Part shown: piece after piece, positions 12,336 to 23,450 of the stretch
How the letters are laid out: every line of letters begins with the position of its first letter
Position numbering within the stretch: position 1 is the stretch's first letter
DNA from: Trichobilharzia szidati
Lineage: Eukaryota > Platyhelminthes > Trematoda > Strigeidida > Schistosomatidae
Direction: 5' to 3'
Assembly (NCBI GenBank): GCA_944472155.2
Contig: OX235279.1
Span: forward strand, 143,130,920 to 143,194,919
Length of the DNA stretch: 64,000 bases
The notes under the pieces: generated by a model
What the model was told of the DNA's origin: nothing
The model's input: the letters and a program-made list of their open reading frames with translations, nothing else
Database searches by the model: none
Program-made: the position numbers and the translations under genes

Positions 12336-13719
12336 GATACTTCAGAACAACTCTAGTATTAAACATACAAAAGGATGTGAGAAACATATACTGGCAGGCT
12401 GGAATGCTCGATATCGACTGGTGATAAGTGGATTACAATGAATTGTGAGAAATCATCTAACGTAATCCACTCAGGCTATGAACTTCAGTACATGAAGGTT
12501 AACTCCAACCCAAAAGTTTCTGACAACATCTCTGAAAGACATTCGGTTCATAAGAAAGAAGTCAGTGACAAGGACAAAGATGCTCACAATACAGTCAACA
12601 TCAAAGTGGGTAGAATGAGCTAGTATTATTTTCAAATGCTGTTACTTCGCTTGAAGATTAACACAAAATGGTGACCAGTAAACAGCACATAAACAGTTAC
12701 TGGTCATAAAACGTTTCTTCCTTGAATTAATTCATCAAATGAATGGATTGAGACGCATGCAATTGAACCTTTTGGTGAAGATTATAACGTCGGAAGTTTA
12801 TGTATAATAGGTGGATTTCAAATCACTTTTGGTGAACCTTCTTTGTGTACAAACGACAATTTTTCTTTAATGAATAAACTGCATAGTTTTTATTCTGCTT
12901 AACTTCATTGAATAATTAGATCTTCATGATGAGCGGTGATAACTCTTCTGAATAATTTCTGCACACCTTACACGCTATTCCGTATACAGACTGAATTCTT
13001 CTGCTCTTTGTCAGTCAAATGCTCTGAAGTACTAATTTATAAATTTGTATGACTCTGAAGCTGGTTGATAAAGAGAGATCAATAGTGTCAGTTCTGTAGA
13101 CAGTGAGTACAGATGTAATCCTACGGTGTACAAACATACAATTATCTCTTACTGTATATCATGTGTTCGCATTCTTCTACACATCCTAGAATCGAACACT
13201 TCATCATGCATACAAATACTTTCAACTTGATCCAATAAAATGGATATTATAACTTGACAGTCTTCACCTCCGATCACTTGATGAAATGTATCTCAGCGTA
13301 ACTAACTATATCACGGTTGTCTGTAAACTAAATAGTGATCAAGTAACCTGTTCTATGTCAAAGAAGCTAGTAGCATATTTATAAGAAAAAGTCTACCTAC
13401 CAGTAAAAGGAAGATGAAAATAAATTTAGCTGATTTTAGCTGATAACATTAAAAGTAGATTGTAAAATCAGCAATAACTGACAACTCATTAAGAAAACTG
13501 TGTGCCATTTACATGCTTCATGGGACAGCCAGTTTCATGTAGGTTGGTGTGGTGCCAATTTTATACACATCCCAGTAAGGAAGGGATTGAGGTGTTACGG
13601 CAAATTAACGAAACCTTTGTAATGAACTTGCCATAAGTTGCATGTGACCGAAAAATCTCACTGACAAAAAAGAATATCTAATTATCTTCTATAGTTTGGT
13701 TTGTAAGGATAAGTTATGT
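12336..13719. other. gene-free stretch
   Basis: No gene or family assigned. A 61-codon open frame at 12438-12623 resembles nothing I know. Confidence 0.5.
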
Positions 13720-14250
13720 TTTTTACGAGTTGATCACGGACTGATATCAGTTAGAGAACCATTGAAAACCAGGGAGTACTGGACAGTTGCTGTTTCATCC
13801 TAGTTTGGGGATCATCGGCAGTACGCACCCACTGGGATTCGAATCCAGGACCTTCCGGTTGCAAGGCAAGCTCGCACACCATTCAGCCACTGGAACCCGA
13901 TTCAATGGCTCATGAATTCTAACTTCTGCCAATTCGTGATTTAGCGCGACCCCAACTATTGTGGTAGGTGGGACATGCATCCTTACACGTGACATCTGGA
14001 TGGATCTCACTGGTCGCGACTTCTCAGTAGGACTCCAGGAAGCTTCAACCTGTAGCAAGTCACTAGCGAGCATCAGAATAATTTTCTATAGTTGGGTTTG
14101 TAAGGATTAGTTATGTTTTACGAGTTGATCACGGACCGATATCAGTTAGAGAACCATTGAAAATCAATGGTTGGGGTCGCGCTAAAATCACGAATTGGTA
14201 GAAGTTAGAATTCATGAGCCATTGAATCGGGTCCCAGTGGCTGAATGGTA
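13720..14250. mobile_element. family B SINE, two inverted units
   Basis: The first unit (minus) has an arm, a degraded hammerhead (13776-13824), a tRNA-like part at about 13830-13900 (B box gggattcgaatcc) and a spacer (13910-14060). A second copy of the arm start (14088-14160) follows, then an inverted copy of the spacer and tRNA-like start (14166-14250). The locus is thus a palindromic dimer broken by rearrangement. Confidence 0.65.
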
Positions 14251-15499
14251 TACCTAATTAGTTTGATGGATGCGGATCGATTAAAATTAGTTTAAGTTAG
14301 TCGGATCACATCAATGATTGAACCCAGAATCTTTAAGTTAGTGTGAAGTGATGAAGAGTCTTGAAACTTAGAGTACACAACCATCCACAGCCCCTTGGTT
14401 TGAAAAAAATCTACACTGAAACCTGTCATAATCCCTACGAAGTTCAAGTCTAAAATCTTTTTCTCACTGCCGTACTACGGAGGTAGTTTTGTTTACCACG
14501 CTATAGATTACAGTCTTTGGATGAATGTTTGACTATTCATAAACAAATTTAACCCGACTTAATGGCTATCTGGCAACTTATATGCACAGGGCCTTTAGTT
14601 AATCACTGCTACAGAGAGGTGAACTAAATGGAGATAGACTACACACAGCTCCTTGGTTTTCAGTGTGACTCTCTAGCGAGTTCAGCCATCCAACTTGAAA
14701 AAGCTACTTGTAAATGAATTTACTACTTAACATGATCTTAGCTCAGAGGGCCGAGAAGCGATTTACTACTTTCTTTAGTAAGAAACAATAAAATGGGGGT
14801 ATTAAAGGAAAAATATTAAGCATTATTATTATTAGCCATTGGGTTGAGGCTGAAATGAGTTCATATATAAAGAAGGGTCGAAGATGAATAGAAGTTAAAT
14901 AACTCCACTCATCCCATCTCTTGATATTTTCAGTTTGCTTCATATCATCTAATACAGATAAAGGATTATGCCAAAAGTTTTGCACTCATAATAATAATAA
15001 TAATAGCCATAACAAAAGAAGCTCTTAATCAAATAATACATTGTAAAAATTTCCCTTTAATATATACATAAATACAGTTACGTTATATATGATTAAGGCC
15101 AATTTTCTGTGTTTTGGAGATTATATTTGCCCTTGTGATTACCGTCAACTTAGGAAAGTGAGATATTAAATCAGCTGTTTGTGTGTGTGTGTGCATGTAC
15201 GAGAAAAAAGGGAAGATGAGCTACTCCTCTCAGTCATTTACACACATTGGACAAGAAAATGTTCGAACTTCATTCATCCTGTTCTAGCATGCATACAAAG
15301 CAGTACAAAATGTACTCACCTATCCCCTGTTCTGTTCCGTTGAAATATTTTCCGCGTGAAGTATTACTTCACATCAAAAAGACAACTAGTGTCGGTAGTA
15401 TATTGGCAGAATAGTCACCAGCCATACGAGAGATCCGGGTGGGATTCTTGGCCAACATACTCCCAGTCTTCACCTATTTTAAGAGTTTAGGTTGGACGT
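14251..15499. other. gene-free stretch with ATT/AAT runs
   Basis: No gene recognised. ATT repeats at 14824-14836 and AAT repeats at 14988-15004 bracket about 150 bp of unassigned sequence. A (GT)n run lies near 15179-15194. Confidence 0.5.
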
Positions 15500-15735
15500 G
15501 TGCATGGGTGGCACAGTGGTTAGGACGTTCGCCGACCATGCACATAATCCGGAGTTCGATCCCCGGTCGACGCACTCCTTTACATCGCAAAGCCAGTAAT
15601 AAAGCTGGTAAAGAGGAAAGGTTGGGCATGAGGCTCGCAACCCCATCCTGTAAAATAAAAACTGCTGCAGAAACTTCAAGCCTCTAGCTTGAAGCCCCAT
15701 GTTCCACGGGGAACGTGAAGGAATAAAAATTAAAA
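15500..15735 (+). mobile_element. family C tRNA-like SINE
   Basis: tRNA-like head with an A-box-like part (ggcacagtggttaggacg, about 15510) and a B box (ggagttcgatcccc, about 15550-15565). The body has ggtaaagaggaaaggttggg. The tail has gaagccccatgttcc (15691-15705) followed by aacgtgaaggaataaa and A-rich sequence. The tail matches the 3' end of the RTE LINEs (3679-3693, 20958-20971), pointing to mobilisation by RTE machinery. No hammerhead core seen. Confidence 0.8.
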
Positions 15736-16167
15736 AAATAATAAAGGTTGGACGAGAAGCTAACAACCCTAGCTTATGAAAAGCAACATCACTGTTGAAA
15801 GTGAATAAGCCTGAAGCCGTCTGTTTCACTCCGAATTGTAGGAATGGAAAAAGTAGATAACGATGTACACTAATGCGTGAATAATGTTACTGATGCAATT
15901 CACTTACCACTTTTAGCAGGTTGATTAACAGCAAATTATCGACACAGGACCAGGCATTACTAAGCAGTGGATCTAGAAATTTTAGTCTCAGATTAATAAT
16001 TACCGTATTTGCAATGAACGCCACACATACACAGCGACCACCACAAGTAAACAACTCAGTGGTATGTAGAAGTGACACAAACAACTTAAAATGAATGCTG
16101 TATGCTCATAAAGAACATCTTTTACTGATAACCACTAATACAACTTGTCTTCCATTAATTAACTGTC
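15736..16167. other. gene-free stretch
   Basis: Nothing recognised. Confidence 0.5.
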
Positions 16168-17040
16168 TTCATTTGCAATTAATATTGTTCTCTGAACTGG
16201 TTGGTTTAGTTGCGGAGCTCTCGTCGTCCTTCTGGACAACATCTTCAGCGTAACTTTTAGCATATAGTGAACTCCTGGTAACCATCTTTACATATGTATT
16301 GATAATTTTCTATGGACTTGGATTTTAAACTTTCTGGTCACATGATCTACTTTTTATTAGTAGCCTGGTACTCAAACAAAAATGCAATTAACAAGCACGT
16401 TAATATAGACAAAATATACCAACTAATAGAAAGTAAATCAGGTGACCAGAAAGTTTAAAATCCAAGTCAATAGAAAATGGTCAATACATATGTAAAGATA
16501 GTTACCAGGAGACGCAATTATATCACTCATGAAGGAATTTAAATCATTTCACTTTGTGCTAAATATGGCGCTGAAAGGGGATGTTGTCCAGCAGAAGGAC
16601 GACGAAAGCTTCGCAACTAAACCAACCAGCTCAGAGAACACTATTAATTGCAAATCATCCACCTGAGCAACAAATCTTCTCTATTATATTTGGTCTATAT
16701 TAACATGTTTTTTAATTGTATATTTGTTTGAGTACCAGGCTTCTAGGAATTCCCTGGCTCTTTTGGTGTTTCCTCTGTCTTAAATTTCGACATTATCTTC
16801 ATTATTTCAATTTAAAGTTCTGTGCTTAAGTAGGTGTCTTTCTTATATGACGTTGCTTTCGTTTTTAAAAAGGCAACAAAACAGGCAATTCTACAGTAGG
16901 TTCCCCGTTTCTCTGATGTGTACCAACAGCACTTGCAATATTCTCTCTGTGAACTTCCTTCCTCAGATGACTTTAGAGAACACTAATTCTCTCTTAAATA
17001 TCAGATCTGACAAAAACGAAAGCTTAAGCATATGAATGGT
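16168..17040. mobile_element. Penelope-like element 3' ends in inverted arrangement
   Basis: Arms at about 16168-16370 and 16440-16659 are inverted copies (atttgcaattaatagtgttc-type ends; tggttggtttagttgcg). Between them, on the + strand, the sequence reads AWYSNKNAINKHVNID, a C-terminal block of Penelope-like GIY-YIG proteins. At 16695-16760 the same block occurs on the minus strand (AREFLEAWYSNKYTIKKHVNID). Only 3' parts are present, with no reverse transcriptase. Confidence 0.65.
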
Positions 17041-17484
17041 TGTTATTTGCTCATTACTTTGTTTCACACAAATACTCTATGATGTAATTTGAGGCATTAG
17101 AAAGAACTCAAACTAATGAATGCCAAGCAGACAGTTAGGTTCAGTGTTTTGAATTACAGCACAGGCAAATAATCGATTCCAACAAAAGAATATCAAACGA
17201 TTTGGTAATGATTGTGCAAAACGTGTTGCCTGGAAATTACAACGCAGAACATTTGATTTTCAATGGAAGCCTTAAAATTATGTTTTATATAGGGAAGCTA
17301 ACCAGTAGTCAGTACTTCTGAACTAAAAAAGACACAGGCTTCTGTTTAAAAAAGTCTTTCATTCGTAGATGAGATTCATCTCCATAGATGCACGATTTTC
17401 TCTGCCCACATTACGAGAAATACAAAGTCAGTGTCTAAGAAAGACAACCTTATTATTTAGAAATCATTAATCAGTAGTTCAACT
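17041..17484. other. gene-free stretch
   Basis: Nothing recognised. Confidence 0.5.
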
Positions 17485-17714
17485 GTTACTTCACTTGATG
17501 GTGCTTATCAGGAGAATCCACAATAGGCGTTTCGTCCTGTTTGGGACTCGTCATCTGGGTGCACTTTCATTCCCAGTAATTGATGATGATTCCAGTGAAA
17601 CTCAGACCCTGATACCTGTAGTTTCAAATGCCAAAGGGCTATTCAATATGCAACGACAGGCTACAACAGTCACTTTTTGTGCAGCGAGTATCAGTTGTTA
17701 TTTGCTGAATTTGT
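17485..17714 (-). mobile_element. Smα-like (family A) SINE, minus copy
   Basis: Minus-strand copy with hammerhead (17513-17561) and the adjacent Smα body (ttcccagtaattgatgatg..., corresponding to the cattccgcagtgagtgatgg block of other copies) and a decayed tRNA-like part (gtttcaaatgccaaagggct). It abuts the next Smα unit. Confidence 0.7.
17513..17561 (-). ncRNA. Smα-type hammerhead motif, C3 changed to A
   Basis: Minus strand: ACCCAG, then ATGACGA (CTGACGA expected), stem II GTCC/GGAC, GAAAC, then GCCTATTG, so stem III and stem I 3' strand are eroded. Probably inactive. Confidence 0.5.
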
Positions 17715-17830
17715 TCTGGACCGAATTATTCGGCTTTAGTTGAAATGTTGACCTCTAGTAAGGCCGCTTCGATGATGCTTTAAAGTTCAAATTGCTAAAA
17801 GTTAATTGGTGGATGGCGACTAGCAGTGGA

Positions 17831-17875
17831 ATCCAGGATGCGCATTTCGTCCTATTCGGGACTCGTCATCTGGAT
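17831..17875 (-). ncRNA. Smα-type hammerhead motif, C3 changed to A
   Basis: Minus strand: stem I ATCCAG/CTGGAT (6 bp), core ATGACGA where C3 has become A, stem II GTCC/GGAC, GAAA, stem III A-T and T-A closing loop GCGC, cleavage triplet ATC. Apart from C3 the fold is complete. Confidence 0.65.
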
Positions 17876-17985
17876 GTAACTGCATTCCGCAGTGAGTGAT
17901 GGTGTTCCCATGGAGACTTGAACCCAGTGCCCAAAGTTTCAGACGCCAAAGAGTTATCCACTAGGCCACTGTGGAATGCAGGCAC

Positions 17986-18032
17986 TTCCAGCTGACGAGT
18001 CCCAAATAGGATGGAATGCGCGTCCTCGATTC
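17986..18032 (+). ncRNA. Smα-type hammerhead motif, GAAA decayed
   Basis: Core CTGACGA is intact and stem II loop CAAATA is present, but the second core strand reads TGGAA instead of CGAAA. The stem I 3' strand is TCGAT, a mismatch to TTCCAG. The loop GCGC and triplet GTC are kept. It therefore carries the opposite defect from its minus-strand partner. Confidence 0.6.
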
Positions 18033-18175
18033 CACTGCTAGTCACTATTCAAGAACTGACTTCTAGCTACATGCCCAGACATCGTCGAAGTTTCTGCACA
18101 AGGTACCGACATGTCAACTTGAGACCGAGCACTTTGGTCCAATCAGTCGAAGGGAAATTTAAATTGCTAAGTTGT

Positions 18176-20224
18176 AAATAAGAAGAACTACTAATACCCT
18201 TAAGGATTTCCCGTAAGGGATGAAATTATTGACAGTTCAGGAGCTTTATTCATTTATTTCAACAACTGATATCAATGCAAATTATCTTCAACCTCACGAA
18301 AAAGCCTACAGTTTATTAACTAAAAACTAAAATCTCCACTGAAGTCTTGTAGTGTTTAATAGGAAACAAAGTGGCGAAATTATTTTCTTTGTGTATTAAA
18401 GGTGCGAATTATTAATAAAATATTTTTCATAATCACACTTAAAGAAATCACTTTTAAAACATGGAAATCTCGTGAAAAATGTATACATATATTAGAGGAT
18501 ATACATATAAATATAAATATGTAAATAAATTATAAATTATCAGAAGAAGTCATATTTATCAGATTTTCCTCCTTAATAACTGGACATTGAAAGCAACCCC
18601 TTCGCGCGCACACACACACATACATACATACGCACCGATGCACACACATTAAAGAAAATATGAATACGCAAACTTGAATATATATATATATATGTATATA
18701 TATTTAATGTACATCATTTCGCCATAATAAATATGAAAATAGCGTTTATTTTAATTGACAGCTGACGCGCTTAAACGCACAGGATGGGGTGTGAGAATGC
18801 TTCAATTATGAAACAATTGACAGTTGTCTAAAATGAACTAGAACTTCACTGACATACTTAATTCTAAGTGTATGTGCATGTGTGTGCGTGTGTGTGTGTA
18901 GATGAATGGTTTGGAAATTTTCATATGGCAGAATTGTTTTTAAAAAAAAGGATTTTTAACCAAAATATCTCACTTAGTTAATCATATCTCGTAATCGTTT
19001 CACAGTATGAGGGAATTTCACGCAATGGATAAGTCAGAATATTATGTAGGTTGTTAGACTATGATTGTCCTACCGAGTGAGATTCCCTACATATTCATTC
19101 ATCCATACATCCACAGAGTGGTTCAACAAGTGGGTGAAAACCATAATATGGCTAGTTCAAGACGTCTACACTTCCTTGATAGAGGGCTAAGCCGGTACGG
19201 TTTACCATTGTCTGTTTATTTTAATGCTCCTGAGACCCGGGATTACTCTTCAGCGTTTATAATCACTGGCGAAGACAGTTTCGAGGATAAGTTGTATCCG
19301 TTTTAAAGTGCAATTTCTTGGTGCTTCCATCGATAGACTCTTAGTGGTGTCTAATCTATAAATTTACGATGACTGGTGACACAGTTGTCGCTGATTTACT
19401 CACTGCCTTATAAAAACATACAAGTAATTCGACGATTCGGGACAATTTTATTACAATTAATTTAATTAACCTTTACATAATTTAGTTTTTAATGAAGATA
19501 ATGTGGAATTTACTCAAAACTGGTTTCATTTAATCATAAAGAATAATTCTGCTGAGGAAACTGATTTACACAGTGAAACTTCTACCGAAATCTTCTTTCT
19601 GTGTTCAGTATATTCTGGGATTATTTTAAATAATTTTATAATGATTCGGACAGACCAAATTAGGTAATGGCAATAATTTTTTGGTATCTTAACCTTCATA
19701 AAAGCTTCAAGAGCCACAATATTTTTCTTATCAAATAAATAGAAACTAAATCCAATAAAAAGAGGCACTAAGGTTGTGTTGAAATGCACAAAGCATTTAC
19801 TCTTATTATAGCCCTTCATCACACATCAACATCCGATAGGTAAGTATCGAAAGCTTGAAAAGAAGTAAGTCCCCCCCTCTTTCATCCACTTTTGACACCC
19901 CTCAACAAATCACCCCTACGATCTTGTATAGATGAATATGTTGCCATTCGCTGATGGACTGAAGCCAAAAAGTTCACTTTTTTCTCACTTGAGTAAACTT
20001 GGGATATAAAGTGGTCATCAGAAAATGCCCTCACTTCTAATTTGGTCTACCTCAGTGACTGAGACAGTATTCTATCAAATGTACCAAAAGGAATCCTCCT
20101 AACAATTGACTTCACTGTCAACCTAATGCTGTAGGGCAGTAGTCTCCTTGATTCTTGATTCACTCTTGCTAATATATGATGTATGGTAATAAAATGATTG
20201 CTGAACAATCTTTATTTCGTTTTA
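18176..20224. other. gene-free, transposon-poor stretch
   Basis: No gene assigned. CA-rich tract at 18603-18645, (TA)n at 18676-18712 and (GT)n at 18876-18900. An 81-codon open frame at 19061-19306 is unrecognised. A 98-codon minus frame at 19526-19822 is AT-rich and unconvincing. Confidence 0.5.
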
Positions 20225-20465
20225 GCCAAGATCTCCAGATCCATGCATAGCGGTTAGGATGCTCGCCGACCATCCACTAGGTCCGGGGTTCGATCCCCGG
20301 CCGGCGCACTCCCTCACCTCGCTGAGCCAGAAATAATGATGGTGAACAGGAAAGGTTGGGCATGAGGCTAGCAACCCCATCCTGTAAAATAAACACTGCT
20401 ACAGAAACTTCAAGCCACTAGCTAGAAGCCCTATGTTCCACTGGGGAACGTGAAGGAAAAAAATT
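20225..20465 (+). mobile_element. family C tRNA-like SINE
   Basis: Head: gcggttaggatgctcgccga (A-box region) and ggggttcgatccccggc (B box). Body ggaaaggttgggcatgagg and RTE-like tail gaagccctatgttcc (20425-20439). Confidence 0.85.
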
Positions 20466-20639
20466 GAAATCTCACTTGTGAACATTTTATAAAGTTCTAA
20501 ACAGATGACTGATTCCGTTTTTGTTAGTCGTAGCAGGCGTTTAACAGCCATGGTTCAAGTTCAAATTCAGGCGGACAAGATTTTTCAGGGTTTATATTTA
20601 GAAGAAATAAACGATCCCCACCTTTCGGATAGTAAAAAT
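20466..20639. other. unassigned spacer, possible old tRNA-like remnant
   Basis: Contains ggttcaagttcaaattc, weakly like a B box. Not enough for a call. Confidence 0.3.
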
Positions 20640-21000
20640 GTGTTTTATCTACAGTAGCCTTCGCTGGCTCCATAGTGAAGATTAGATGACCAGTCAGAAA
20701 GAATTAGCAGCAAATAAATCTGAGAACACAACAACTAAGAACCTGATTAACAAATATTTCCAGGATCAGACATACGCTCAGGAGACTGTCGAGAGACATC
20801 GCGCATCATGCCATCACTCGAGTGGAACCCGAATAGGAAACGACGAGTGTGGGTGACATGAAGGAGATCGTGCGAGGAGGAGATGTAAGCTTATGAGTAA
20901 TCGCTGGGCCAGCTGAAGAGGATTGTTGAGAACAGGACAAAATGGAAATGTGTTGCTGAAGCCCTATGTTCTACTTTGAACCCAAGGGGATAATTATACC
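20640..21000 (+). mobile_element. RTE-clade LINE 3' end
   Basis: Degenerate C-terminal coding sequence followed by the 3' end gaagccctatgttc (20958-20971). Parallels 60850-61380. Confidence 0.7.
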
Positions 21001-21179
21001 TTATGTAATTTATTTAATGTGTTCTGTATGATCCAAGTTCTGTTCTTGTTAGTAACAACGTCAAAGAATGAAATCCCTAAGTGAAAGTTTATTGTAATTG
21101 TTAAAGCGATAAAAGAAGTCGTAACCATTTATTCGGAGGGAAGCATTCCACACTTGGTGTAAAAATTTAGGCCAAAATA
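21001..21179. other. unassigned spacer
   Basis: Nothing recognised. Confidence 0.4.
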
Positions 21180-21430
21180 TGGGACTGAGCAACTATGTAT
21201 TTTACCGTCAAGCGACTTGTGCAGTGTAGTCCTACGATTTATGGTATCATTAATCCGCCCAATAAGCTAGCTAGAAATCGAGTGGCGTGAACTGAAGGAG
21301 ATCTTTAAGCTGAATCAAAGAGGGCACATCACTGATTAACTGGGCCCCAAACTAGCGAAACCGCCGTTTGGTGTATAGATAATCTCGATCTACCTAGAAA
21401 GAACGAAAACACGTAGTTCGGTGAAAGGGT
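21180..21430 (+). repeat. family D repeat with hammerhead motif
   Basis: Aligns with 31800-32050 over at least 130 bp. Shared blocks are the aagctagctag / aagtaactagcc region, the ribozyme block, and ctcgatctacctagaaag / ctcgacccggctagtaag. No tRNA-like unit or coding sequence seen in either copy. Confidence 0.6.
21325..21375 (+). ncRNA. hammerhead ribozyme motif (family D)
   Basis: Stem I ACATCA/TGGTGT (6 bp with one G-U). Core CTGATTA, where G8 has become T. Stem II CTGG/CTAG-type arms around GCCCCAAA, then CGAAA. Stem III A-T, C-G with loop CGCC, and cleavage triplet GTT. The second copy (31910-31959) keeps G8 but has lost C3, so the family consensus restores CTGATGA/GAAA. Confidence 0.6.
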
Positions 21431-21779
21431 TTATTTTCGCGAATTCATTTTCTTCAACTTTACAGCCGCATTTGTATGCAAATTTTTTTCATGGAAAAGA
21501 GTAGTAACGAAAGTGATGAGTTGCCATAGTTATATTTGTTAGTATTGGTTAATGCGTAAGAGCTGAATAAATGTACTGCATTTACGCCATACTGTGATAT
21601 TTTTGGTCAGTGAATTGTAATCAGAATGTACTTAGAAATGAAGGAAGGCATAGAATTGCGTAAGAGTTCTAAGGAAGTACAAGAGTTGCAAGGAGTTAGA
21701 AAAACAAACAAATAAATACCAAATTAGCGGAAATCAACAAGATTGTCGTCATCCTAGTAGGAATGGTTGAATAATTTTT

Positions 21780-23450
21780 TCTCTGCATATATACCCCCGG
21801 TCTATCTGAATGACTGGAGCTTCCATAATGCCGAGGAGACGAAGGAGTATTGTCTTCGGCAGGCTGTCCTTCACTTTGTACATTACTTAGAAAGGGGGGT
21901 TTGTTGAGATGGAGTGACCAGCATTGAAAAGGTGTTGAATCATCTCACTCTTTATGGAGCCACTGCCACCTTTCTTCAACCCTGAGAGATAGTGTTCTTC
22001 AACCCTTTTAGACACGATACAAGTCGAGCGACCAATATGCTTGTCTCCACATGAACAGATGACCTGATATTTGGACACAAAAGTGGTCATACGAGAGACC
22101 TTATCTTTAAGGCTCCTGCAGACCAATGGATGACTGGAGGACCCTACTCTTAGCGGTGCTAAGAAGGGTGTTCTTCTCAAAGGTGGTGGAATTATTCTCT
22201 TAGGGATATCACAGGTTAGGTCTCGCTCGAAATCCAGGTTCATGTAAAGTTTCCTTTTTGGAACAAGTAATATTTTTTTCTCTGAACTTTTGGTTTGATA
22301 TTCTTGTCAATGGATTTCAGTGGCTTTCGATTCTAGATGAAGATTTCATGCAGAAGACTTGGTTTTGCTTCTTGAGTGTCAGTATTACACGTGTCAGATC
22401 AGAATTGCAGAAAACTTAATTAAATGTCGTTTTCTTTCAACAGGAGGTACCCAACTGTAGAAATCCATTAGTTAAGCGTTCCAAGTTGGTTTCCAGGGGA
22501 CTGACCTTCTTAAGGTTCCATCGGGTCTTCTTGCCAGTTCCATATCAAGAAAGGGAATTTTTGATGCCTTTCCCATTTTCAGAGTGAATTTTATTGCCAG
22601 ATAGAAGATGTTAAATACCTGTAGCAACTGGCTGAGATGTTAGCTATCGTTGCAAGTGATGAGAATGTCACCTACCTATCTTGCATACATACATACGAAT
22701 TTTCAATGATCGAATTTAATGAACCGACCTCGAGGCTTACCATGAAACAGTCAACTAGTAGTGGACCCGGGGAAAATTCCATTCCAACACCATCCTTTTA
22801 TCTATAGATGGTGTCACTGAAATTGAACAGCACACTTCAGCAGCACTTCTTTCAAACACACTGTTGGTATTCCAGTGTCTAAGTGGTTACCATCTATGTT
22901 TCAGCATACAAAACAGTTCATGTAACTGGCATACTGGTGAAAAGTGATTCATTGTCGAAAGACAGCATACTTTTGTTAGTAACGCTGATGTCTTGTATGC
23001 AATGGATAAATTGGAAAATGTCTTGAAGCCATACGTGCGTAGATGTTGCCTTACAGTTCCAAAATGTCAGCTAGCCATTTTGAAGTAGAAGGATAAGAGG
23101 GACCTGACATATACAAAACTAAACGGAGTGGGTGACCACCTTTGTGTATCTTTGGTAAACTATAAAATCTTGGTATTTTTCAACCCACTGGTCGGATATG
23201 ATTTTACAAATGGCAGCTAATTAACTGATCACTATCATTCTTTTCGAGACGTCTTTAAACTGTTTCTCAAACAGTTCAGTTCTGTTTATATTGTCAAGCG
23301 ATTGAAAAATGTACTTTTGTCTCACAGTATATTCCTCACTTTCGCCTCGTAGCCCTTTCGGTTAAAAAAAAAATAAACCAGCATCTTTGTCAGGATCGGT
23401 TATTAGTAGATTTTTGTTCATTCTCAACTGGTTTTTCGCGATGCCACTTT
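21780..23450 (-). pseudogene. Penelope-like element, RT plus GIY-YIG remnants
   Basis: Read on the minus strand. At about 22985-22905 the RT block NKSMLSFDNESLFTSMPV matches the Penelope-type motif with SFDVESLFTNVP. At about 22600-22530 the stretch KIPFLDMELARRPDGT (across a frameshift) corresponds to the conserved block after the palm. At 22243-21887 an open frame includes YQVICSCGDKHIGRST and a RVEEH block, the core of a GIY-YIG-type endonuclease. Order RT then GIY-YIG is diagnostic of Penelope-like elements. Frameshifts break it and the 5' part is eroded. Confidence 0.75.

Larger units (their letters stand above)
17715..18175. mobile_element. Smα-like (family A) SINE, inverted dimer
   Basis: The left outer arm (17715-17830) contains gaccga and gttgacctct-type sequence. 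The right outer arm (18035-18175) is its inverse (catgtcaacttgagaccgag). Two hammerheads face outward: minus at 17831-17875 and plus at 17986-18032. Between them lies a minus tRNA-like part (cagacgccaaagagttatcc). The same minus-plus layout recurs at 32840-33335, 44305-44715 and 46470-46813. Confidence 0.75.

Noticed and set aside
16215..16262. CTGAAGA...GAGA hammerhead-like motif in the Penelope foldback arm (inverse copy near 16570-16617)
   Set aside because: Both core strands are partly there and a seven-pair hairpin sits at stem II, but an extra base precedes it and neither stem I nor stem III pairs convincingly. The second copy has lost CTGAAGA.
19061..19306. 81-codon open frame
   Set aside because: No recognised domain, no splice context and no neighbouring exons; a frame of this length is expected by chance in gene-free DNA.
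20240..20310. tRNA gene candidates at family C heads
   Set aside because: They have A and B boxes but are joined to a conserved non-tRNA body, occur many times, and do not form a full cloverleaf with acceptor stem. They are SINE heads.
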